This document shows positions 25,232 to 31,594 of a DNA stretch of 64,000 nt, piece after piece. The notes under the pieces are model-generated. The model worked only from the letters and a program-made list of their open reading frames with translations. It did not search any database and was not told the DNA's origin. The first letter of the stretch is position 1. Every line of letters begins with the position of its first letter. The stretch lies in the NCBI RefSeq assembly GCF_004323735.1, contig NZ_CP036455.1, positions 3,529,101 to 3,593,100 on the forward strand, in the 5' to 3' direction. This DNA comes from Streptomonospora litoralis. GTDB lineage: Bacteria > Actinomycetota > Actinomycetes > Streptosporangiales > Streptosporangiaceae. The position numbers and the translations under genes were made by a program.

Positions 25232-26622
25232 CCATTCATGGGCAGGTCGGCGTTCTTCCACGCGGTCATCCCACCGGTGACGTTGAGGACCGCCGGGTGC
25301 CCGTTGCGGGCGAGCAGGCTGGCGGCCACCGAAGAGCGGTAGCCGCTACCGCAGGTGACGGCGAGCGGCCGGTCGTCAGGAACCTCGTCCAGCCGGTCGG
25401 GAAGCTCGGCTCCGGTGACATGGACGGCTTCGGCGATGTGGCCGCTGTTCCACTCGCTCGGCTGGCGCACATCGAGCAGCCGCACCTCGCCCCGCTCCAG
25501 CCGCTCCTTGAGGTCGTACACCGTGATCTGGGGAACGCTCTCGACGGGACGGGCGGCGGTGCGCCACCCGGTCATGCCCGCGCGCAGCCACCCGGTCGGC
25601 AGGGGGTAGCCGATACGCAGAAGCTGCCAGGTGATCTCCCACAGATCGGCGGGACCGTCCATGACGAGCAGAGTCCGTGCCCCCTCCGGCAGCACCGTGC
25701 CGGCCCAGGTCGGAAAAGCCGCCCCCGTGCCCACGTTGAGGGCACCGGGGATGTGCGAACCGCCGTAGGCCTCCGGCCGGCGTGTGTCGAGGACGATCGC
25801 GCCGCTGTCGCGATGCTGCTGGAACTCGCCGGCGCCCAACGCCGGCGGCTCGGTGAGCAGACCCAGGGGTTCGACGCCGCGCATGTTCTGCGTGCGCATG
25901 CGCCTCCAGTACGGCGGCACCGCGGGCAGGTTGTCCAAGCGGATGCATTCGCGGACGAACTCCTCGGCGGAGTCCACGGAGGACAGGACGGCGTTGGTCC
26001 GGCGCTCGTATCCGACCGTGGTCGACAGCCGGCTGCCGATGTTCCCGCCGCACAGCGAACCGGCCACATGCGTCGGATACACCTGTACGCCGTCGGGCAG
26101 CGGGAGCAGCTTGGTCTGGATCGTGTCGCAGAAGACCGACGCCGCCTCGCGTGCCTGCTCGTCCCCGCCGAGCAGGTCCGGCCGGGCGAGGTCGCCGACC
26201 AGCAGCGCTCCCCCCGACAGCAGCAACGCCGGCACGTCGGCGCCGGCGGCGCGATCGTAGACCAGCAGGCTCATGTGCTCGGGAGTGTGCCCCGGCGTGT
26301 GGAGGACCTCGATGCCCACATCGCCGAACTCGACCACCTGCCCGTCACGCAACGGCTCGTGGGCATAGCCGTACTCGCCGGCCGCCGAGGCCCACACCCG
26401 GGCACCGGTGTGCTCGGTCAGCTCCCTGATCCCCGACAGGTAGTCGTTGTGGCCGTGGGAGTCGGCGGTGTAGGCGATACGCAGACCGCTCTCCCGGGCC
26501 GCCTGGAGGTAGACCTCCACGTCGCGGCGCGGATCGAACACCAACGCCCGCCCCGTCTTCTCATCGCCCACGAGATAGGACGCATGGCCCAGCGACTGCG
26601 CATAGAACTGCTTGAGGAGCAA
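25228..26622 (-). CDS. Metallo-beta-lactamase fold protein with two rhodanese domains (persulfide dioxygenase/CstB-like)
   Basis: A 464-residue protein: MBL-fold domain at residues 1-240, then rhodanese domains at about 255-350 and 370-460. The MBL metal motif reads SHGHNDYLSG where the family has (T)HxHxD(H/F), followed by HTPGHTPEHMSL and the metal-ligand D in GDLARPDL. Only the second rhodanese domain keeps a catalytic Cys (VTCGSGYRSS); the first lacks it. Such proteins oxidise or transfer low-molecular-weight persulfides during sulfide detoxification. The start is TTG 26622, matching the usual MLFKQ-type N-terminus, with GGAAGGTGG ahead. It lies downstream of the AhpD-like gene. Confidence 0.85.
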   Translation of the reverse strand: MLLKQFYAQSLGHASYLVGDEKTGRALVFDPRRDVEVYLQAARESGLRIAYTADSHGHNDYLSGIRELTEHTGARVWASAAGEYGYAHEPLRDGQVVEFGDVGIEVLHTPGHTPEHMSLLVYDRAAGADVPALLLSGGALLVGDLARPDLLGGDEQAREAASVFCDTIQTKLLPLPDGVQVYPTHVAGSLCGGNIGSRLSTTVGYERRTNAVLSSVDSAEEFVRECIRLDNLPAVPPYWRRMRTQNMRGVEPLGLLTEPPALGAGEFQQHRDSGAIVLDTRRPEAYGGSHIPGALNVGTGAAFPTWAGTVLPEGARTLLVMDGPADLWEITWQLLRIGYPLPTGWLRAGMTGWRTAARPVESVPQITVYDLKERLERGEVRLLDVRQPSEWNSGHIAEAVHVTGAELPDRLDEVPDDRPLAVTCGSGYRSSVAASLLARNGHPAVLNVTGGMTAWKNADLPMNG

Positions 26623-26803
26623 AGGTCAGGCCACCTTCCCCGGCGGGTCGTCTGCGGGCCTGCGCACGGGCAACTGCTTCTGTGCCCGGGTGCAACCGGC
26701 GAGTTGCGAGGGTGTCGTGTCTGACCCCGCTGTCCCGAGGCCGGTGGAGCAAACCCGCTCCCTTCGTGTCCATCCCCGCCGACTGCCCGCAGCGCGTCTG
26801 CTG

Positions 26804-27046
26804 TCACGGTCCCCCGCCGGGCGGGGGACCGCGCTCCGGGTCAGGGCCCTGCCCGGTGGGCGAAGGCAACCTGCGGACCTGCTCGTCGTAGTCCTCCAGC
26901 AGCGCCGCCAGCCGGCGGCGCGCCCCCTCGGGAACGTCGTCGGGGGAGGTGAGCGCCACGTAGCGCGCGGCGGTCATCAGAGCGGCGAGCTCGTGGGCGT
27001 GCAAGGTCGCCCGGAGCACGGTCGATCGCTCGCGTTCGATCCGCAA
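26804..27046 (-). CDS. Hypothetical protein, 80 residues
   Basis: An 80-residue protein starting at TTG 27046, two bases after the stop of the AhpD-like gene, with GAAGGG at good spacing. The main part is a predicted helical, charged domain (RIERERSTVLRATLHAHELA, then ALMTAARYVAL and a PEGARRRLAALLEDYDEQVR helix). The last about 15 residues are Pro/Gly-rich and are encoded by a strong hairpin. No family was recognised. Its tight coupling suggests a partner or accessory role to the AhpD-like protein. Confidence 0.6.
   Translation of the reverse strand: MRIERERSTVLRATLHAHELAALMTAARYVALTSPDDVPEGARRRLAALLEDYDEQVRRLPSPTGQGPDPERGPPPGGGP
26808..26830 (-). terminator. Perfect GC hairpin at the end of the 80-residue gene
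   Basis: GGTCCCCCGCC (26808-26818) and GGCGGGGGACC (26820-26830) are perfect 11-base arms around a single base. It overlaps the last codons of the 80-residue gene and could end or attenuate transcription before the MBL-rhodanese gene. Confidence 0.5.
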
Positions 27047-27048
27047 GG

Positions 27049-27438
27049 TCAGCCCTTCGAGCCGAGGTACTCGCCGATCTGGGCGAGCTCGTCGCTGAAC
27101 GTGTCGTAGTCCTCGCGCATGCCGTTGAGGTAGGCGCTCCAGCCGAGGCTGTTCTTGGCGTAGTGCACGGCTTCCTGGATCTCCTCGTCGGTGGCGCCGA
27201 ACAGCTTCGCCGCCTCGGTGTGGAAGAGCGTGCAGTACGTGCACTTCGTCTCAGCATGCAACGCGATGCCGATGAGCTCCTTGTACTTGTTCGGGATGAG
27301 CGTCTCGCCGAGTTCGAGCCGCTTGAAGATCTCCCATTCCGGCGCCATCAGCTGGTCCGGAATCTGATCGAAGAAGTGCGGTACGAGGCCCATGGTGTTT
27401 TTGATGTCGGCCTCGACTTCGCCGCGGTTCATGGTCAT
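27049..27438 (-). CDS. Carboxymuconolactone decarboxylase/AhpD-like protein
   Basis: A 129-residue all-helical protein. The AhpD-type redox motif is CTYCTLFH (about residues 66-73), Cys-x-x-Cys followed by His, after KELIGIALHAETK. Proteins with this motif are small peroxidases or thiol-disulfide reductants; those without the Cys pair are decarboxylases, so a redox role is more likely here. ATG 27438 is preceded by GGGGGCGGAA. It is the first gene of a probable set with the 80-residue protein, MBL-rhodanese and the broken DUF302 gene, all fitting a thiol/sulfur stress function. Confidence 0.85.
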   Translation of the reverse strand: MTMNRGEVEADIKNTMGLVPHFFDQIPDQLMAPEWEIFKRLELGETLIPNKYKELIGIALHAETKCTYCTLFHTEAAKLFGATDEEIQEAVHYAKNSLGWSAYLNGMREDYDTFSDELAQIGEYLGSKG

Positions 27439-27666
27439 TTCCGCCCCCTTGAGGGAAACCGCCTGTGGAGTGGCGTTTCACCGTCCGGGACCCGAGCGTC
27501 CGACCGCTGACCGGGGACCGGCCGGCGCGAACACCTCTACCGCGGTCCCGTAGCGCCAGTCTGCGCGCCCCCGCAAGCCCGTCCAACCCCCTTGGCTGAT
27601 CATTCGGGGTTTTTACCCGCCTATGGCGGTGGCCGGCGGGGACGGCGGCCCGCCCGGCGATCGGGG

Positions 27667-29151
27667 CTACCCGCCGACCGCGGGCGCGCCCGAACGCTTC
27701 GGCGCCTCGGCAGCCTCCGGCACGGCACGCCGGCTGCGCACCAGCATGATCGCGGGTACCGCAGCGAGCGCGAAGAGCACCCCGGCCATCGAAACGTAGA
27801 GGTACACTCCGGTCGCCGTGCTCACCGGGGCACCGTCGGCGGCGGGCCCGGGGATGCCGGTGGCCTTGAGGATCTCGGCTCCGGCGAAGCTGAAGACGAC
27901 CGAGCCGAGGGCGAACATGACCGACACCAGGCCGGAGATCGTGCCCTGGCGTTCGGGCGGCGCGAGGCTGATCGCCAGGTTGTAGCCGGACGCCTGGATC
28001 GCCCCCGCGGCCGTGCCGACCATGGCGCCGCAGGCGATCGCCAGCGGGAACACCGATACGCCCGCCAGCATCGCGAAGGTCGCCACCGCCCCGATGGCGA
28101 TGCCGCCGAGGAGGGGCCGGGTGGGACCGAACCGCCCCGCGAGCCATCCGGCGAACGTGCCTCCGATCATGAGGCCGGACGAGGACGCGGCCATCAGCAC
28201 GGAGAGCGCCGCACCGCCGCCCAGCCCGTAGCCGAGCCCCAGGTCGGCGGGAACCTCGGCGACGATGCTCGTCAGTTGCAGCATGCTCCGGAAGGACCCT
28301 GCGGCCAGCACCAGGGCCAGCAGCGTCAGCAGGACCGGCCGGCTGAGGGCCCGGATGTCGATGACGGGCTCGTCGATACGCAGGGCGAGGAACACCCACC
28401 CGACCAGCGCGGCGGCACCGGCCGCCAGCAGGGCGATCATGCCCGCGGACAGCCACCCGAAATCTCCACCCAGGCTGGCGTAGGCGAGCACCGCGCCGAG
28501 GCCGCCGCCGAGCAGGAGCGCCCCGCCCACGTCGACCCGGCCGGTGCTGCGGACCGGCGACTCCGGGATGATGAAGCGGACGCAGAGCGCGGCCACCGCG
28601 GCGAGCAAGGCCCCCACGATGAACACGCCCCGGTAGCCGAACAGGTCGATGACCGGGCTCATCAGGAGCGGTTCGGCGATGCCGACGAGCGCCGTCCCGG
28701 ACGTCACGAGCCCGATCACGGGCATCGCCACCCGCGGGGGGCAGATTTGGCGGGCGAGGGCCACCGTGATGAAGATCGCGGCCAGGGCGGCGCCCTGGAG
28801 GAAGCGCCCCACGAGGAAGATCGGCAGGTCGGGTGCGATGAGGCAGACCAGTGCGCCTGCGCACGAGGCCGACAGCGTGATGACGAGCAACCGGCGCTTG
28901 CCGAAGATGTCGGAGCACTTCGCGAGCAGCGGCGACCAGATGGCCCCGGCCAGCATCGCGCTTGCGTTCAGCCATGCGGCCTGGTCGGTGTCGAAGCGCT
29001 CAAGTAGCCGGGTCAGGACCAGCAGGGGCGAGCCGATGGCCACGTCGGCCAGGACGTTGGCGAGGATGAGGACGGCCACCCAGAGGATGAGCCGCTTGTC
29101 CCATCGGTGCTCCCGCGCGTCGGGAGCGGGCTCTTCCGGCGTGTCTTTCAC
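27667..29151 (-). CDS. MFS drug transporter, probably 14-helix DHA2 type
   Basis: A 494-residue membrane protein. The length and number of hydrophobic segments fit the 14-helix drug:H+ antiporter group (QacA/LfrA type). The loop 2-3 motif is LLAKCSDIFGKRRLLVI (about residues 75-91), and a helix-5-like GxxxGPxxGG element is replaced by LVTSGTALVGIAEPLL. GTG 29151 is preferred for its GGAGAG ribosome binding site; ATG 29175 in the same frame is weaker. It lies 52 bases downstream of the flavin monooxygenase on the same strand, so both are probably under the divergent TetR regulator. Likely role: export of a toxic or antibiotic compound. Confidence 0.85.
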   Translation of the reverse strand: MKDTPEEPAPDAREHRWDKRLILWVAVLILANVLADVAIGSPLLVLTRLLERFDTDQAAWLNASAMLAGAIWSPLLAKCSDIFGKRRLLVITLSASCAGALVCLIAPDLPIFLVGRFLQGAALAAIFITVALARQICPPRVAMPVIGLVTSGTALVGIAEPLLMSPVIDLFGYRGVFIVGALLAAVAALCVRFIIPESPVRSTGRVDVGGALLLGGGLGAVLAYASLGGDFGWLSAGMIALLAAGAAALVGWVFLALRIDEPVIDIRALSRPVLLTLLALVLAAGSFRSMLQLTSIVAEVPADLGLGYGLGGGAALSVLMAASSSGLMIGGTFAGWLAGRFGPTRPLLGGIAIGAVATFAMLAGVSVFPLAIACGAMVGTAAGAIQASGYNLAISLAPPERQGTISGLVSVMFALGSVVFSFAGAEILKATGIPGPAADGAPVSTATGVYLYVSMAGVLFALAAVPAIMLVRSRRAVPEAAEAPKRSGAPAVGG

Positions 29152-29203
29152 TGCGGATTCTCTCCAGCCCGTCATTAGGTGGATATCGCCTTGTGCGGGG
29201 GGT

Positions 29204-30319
29204 TCAGCGCGCGTCGGTGCCCGCTGCCTGCAGAGCCTTGTTGCGGGCCGCGATGGCCGCCCAGGTGGTCGGCAGCATGCGTTCGCGGCCGCCGTCGACG
29301 CTGTTCTGGGCGAAGGCCACGTAGGGACGCTGCCGCGTCTCGTACCGTTCGAACGCGGCGGTGTGGTCGCCGCCGCACCGGTCGAGCTCTTCGGCGAGGA
29401 TGCGGGCGCCGGTGAGCGCGAGCGAGGTACCCCGCCCGGAGAGGAAGGCCGGGCAGTACCCGGCGTCCCCGACGAGGGCGACGCGGCCGCGGTGCCAGGA
29501 GGGCAGGTGGATCTGGCCCGCTGCGTCGAAGAAGAATTCGGGGGCGGTGCGGACCGCGTCGAGTAGTTCGGGAATCCGCCACGACCGGTAGCCCGCGAAG
29601 GCGTCGAAGAGGATCCTCTTCTGGGCGTCGGAGTCGTGGTGGTCGTAGTCGAGCGGCTCGGAGCGGAACTGGAAGAACGCGACCGTCTTGTCCTTGTACC
29701 GGAATACGCCTGCCAGCCGGCCGGGGACGTTGTGTACCAGGTTGGCGTCTGCGGAGCTCGCCTCGTCGGAGAGCTCGGCGAGAGCGAAGTAGACACCGAG
29801 GGGGCGGAGGTAGTCCTCCTCGGGGCCGAACACCAGCCTGCGTACGGCGGAGTGCTGGCCGTCGGCACCGAGCACGGTGTCGTACCGTCCTGTGCGGCCG
29901 GAGGCGAAGCCCGCGCGGACACCGTCGTCGCCTTCGGTCAGGGTCTCGATCGAGTCGCCGAAGCGGATCGCCGCGGTATCGGGGAGCGCGTCGGCGAGGA
30001 TGCGCACCAGATCCTCGCGGAGGATCTCGATGTCGTCGTCGGAGTCGCCGATCCGGGCCACGGGGATGCGGCCGACCGTCTCACCGTCGCCGTCGACGAA
30101 CCGGGTGGACTCGCTCATCCGCAGCCGCCGCCGCTGGATCTTGGCAAGCAGTCCCATGCTGTCCGCGGTCTCGATCGCGTCACCGCGGATGTCGATGGGT
30201 GTGCCGGCGAGTCGGAGGCGGCGGCCGTATTCGACGACGGTGACCTCGTGGCCGCGGGTGCCGAGCTCAAGCGCGGCGGCGAGGCCGGCGATACCGGCTC
30301 CGGAGACGAGGATTCGCAC
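29204..30319 (-). CDS. FAD-dependent monooxygenase (PHBH/TetX-like)
   Basis: A 371-residue group A flavoprotein hydroxylase. The dinucleotide fold GAGIAGLAAALELGTRGHEV is at residues 8-27. The middle DG motif is GADGQHSAVRRLV near residue 155, and the FAD ribityl motif GDAGYCPAFLSGRGTSLALT near residue 290. GTG 30319 has CAGGAG ahead. Relatives include tetracycline- and rifamycin-inactivating enzymes as well as anabolic oxygenases. With the downstream exporter and the divergent TetR gene it looks like an inducible resistance cassette rather than a tailoring enzyme of the PKS cluster, although the latter cannot be ruled out. Confidence 0.88.
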   Translation of the reverse strand: MRILVSGAGIAGLAAALELGTRGHEVTVVEYGRRLRLAGTPIDIRGDAIETADSMGLLAKIQRRRLRMSESTRFVDGDGETVGRIPVARIGDSDDDIEILREDLVRILADALPDTAAIRFGDSIETLTEGDDGVRAGFASGRTGRYDTVLGADGQHSAVRRLVFGPEEDYLRPLGVYFALAELSDEASSADANLVHNVPGRLAGVFRYKDKTVAFFQFRSEPLDYDHHDSDAQKRILFDAFAGYRSWRIPELLDAVRTAPEFFFDAAGQIHLPSWHRGRVALVGDAGYCPAFLSGRGTSLALTGARILAEELDRCGGDHTAAFERYETRQRPYVAFAQNSVDGGRERMLPTTWAAIAARNKALQAAGTDAR

Positions 30320-30392
30320 AGTGGGCTCCTGGTTCGGCTGGGTGGACGGGGCCGGTCGGGTCGACCGCGGCCCGCCGCGGCGAATCGACCAC

Positions 30393-30415
30393 TAACGCAA
30401 CGATCCGTTGCTTTA
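30393..30415. promoter_or_regulatory. TetR operator between monooxygenase and tetR genes
   Basis: GCAACG (30397-30402) and CGTTGC (30406-30411) are perfect arms around ATC. Beyond one mismatched base on each side the symmetry continues with TAA (30393-30395) and TTA (30413-30415), giving a 23-base operator. It lies in the 183-base divergent gap. Confidence 0.75.
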
Positions 30416-30502
30416 ATGGAGCCTATTCGCACCCGGCTTGCACCGCAAAGACCCAGGTGGCGACAATCGGTGCCCGAGCGGGGATCGGGAGGTGAGGCGG
30501 CG

Positions 30503-31111
30503 ATGGCCAACGGGACCGCTGATCGGACGCCCGCCCGGCGCCCCGGTGGCCGCAGCGCGCGGGTGCGAGCGAAGATCCTTGCGGCGGCCAGCGAACTCGT
30601 CGCGCGCGACGGCATCGCGGGCTTCCGCTACGAGGAGGTCGCCGAACTCGCCGGCGTGCACAAGACCAGCGTCTACCGCAACTGGCCCGACCGCGAAGAA
30701 CTGGTCGTCGAAGCCTTGCTGCGCTACGCCGAGGACCTCGCCTCGGTCGCCGACACGGGCGACATCCACCGGGACCTGGTGGACTTCCTCCTGGCCATCG
30801 CGGGCGGTCTGGAAACCCCGTTCGGCCGGACGCTCGAACAGGCGATCCAGCCCGCCGACCGGAATCCCAACGTCCGGCAGGCGCTGGCCAGGATCCTCGA
30901 CCAGCGCGTGGCCGCCATGCAGCGGCGGCTGGACGCCGCAGTCGAGCGGGACGAGCTACCCCCCGTCGACAGCTCTTTCCTCGGCGAGATGATCTCCGGC
31001 CCGGTGCACCTCATCGTCAACCGCGGCATGCGCACGTTCACCCGCGCGGACGCGGAGCGCATCGTCGGCGTCGTCCTCGCCGGAATCCGGGCGACGGCAC
31101 CACACGCCTGA
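30503..31111 (+). CDS. TetR-family transcriptional regulator
   Basis: A 202-residue regulator with helix-turn-helix at about residues 20-65 (RAKILAAASELVARDGIAGF...VAELAGVHKTSVYRNWPDREELV) and a TetR_C_16/AcrR-like ligand domain. ATG 30503 follows GGAGGT. It is divergent from the monooxygenase-MFS pair, with a 23-base near-perfect palindrome between them, so it most likely represses that pair and itself until the exporter substrate is present. Confidence 0.9.
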   Translation: MANGTADRTPARRPGGRSARVRAKILAAASELVARDGIAGFRYEEVAELAGVHKTSVYRNWPDREELVVEALLRYAEDLASVADTGDIHRDLVDFLLAIAGGLETPFGRTLEQAIQPADRNPNVRQALARILDQRVAAMQRRLDAAVERDELPPVDSSFLGEMISGPVHLIVNRGMRTFTRADAERIVGVVLAGIRATAPHA

Positions 31112-31501
31112 GCACTCGCCCCGACTGCCGCGTCCGGGGCGACCGCCGGAGCGACCGCCCTGCCCGTGCTAGGCACAGAGGGGGCGGAGTGCCGCATCAG
31201 CTCACCGTCCTCCTTCGGAATCAGCTGCGAATCCGACGCTTCTGGAACTTGCGCCGCCACTTCCGGAGCAGGTGCATTCTTGAAACTCTATGCATACGAA
31301 GAACTACAAATAGTAATACCGCTTCGATTGCGCCTTAACTATCAATATATAGCCCGTTGACTCGACGGCCAGACTTCGGTTGACTGCCACAACCAGACTT
31401 CTGGGGAATGTATCGCAATCCATGCGAATACATCGAGCGGCCCAGGGTACCCGCAATCCCTTTCGGGTAAACCGCAGACTTTGGAGGTGGTCGGAGGCAC
31501 C
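31112..31501. promoter_or_regulatory. AT-richer control region of the LAL regulator with a tandem direct repeat
   Basis: This 390-base stretch is visibly richer in A and T than the rest of the window (notably 31265-31350). Two copies of the pattern GTTGACT-N6/7-CCAGACTTC follow each other directly at 31356-31377 and 31379-31401. The second CCAGACTTCTGG is itself palindromic, and a partial third copy (GCAGACTTTGG) is at 31474-31484. Such repeats are typical sites for pathway regulators. Confidence 0.55.
31356..31404 (+). repeat. Tandem repeat GTTGACT...CCAGACTTC
   Basis: Two units of about 23-24 bases. GTTGACT is at 31356-31362 and 31379-31385; CCAGACTTC is at 31369-31377 and 31393-31401. The period is close to two turns of DNA, so bound proteins would lie on the same face. 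Confidence 0.7.
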
Positions 31502-31594
31502 GTGAAGAGCCCAATAAGGAAGATACTGAAAAATCGGCAAGCGGAAACTGATCGTGACAGACTGAAAGATTCCCCCCTGGAGACTCAGGAATGA
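31502..31594 (+). CDS. Leader ORF (30 codons) overlapping the LAL regulator start
   Basis: GTG 31502 is preceded by GGAGG (31493-31497). The 30-residue product is highly charged (MKSPIRKILKNRQAETDRDR, then LKDSPLETQE). Its TGA stop shares bases with the ATG of the LAL gene (ATGA at 31591-31594), the arrangement of translationally coupled genes. It may tune LAL expression, or simply serve as translational entry. No family was recognised and the codon bias is weaker than in neighbouring genes. Confidence 0.4.
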   Translation: MKSPIRKILKNRQAETDRDRLKDSPLETQE

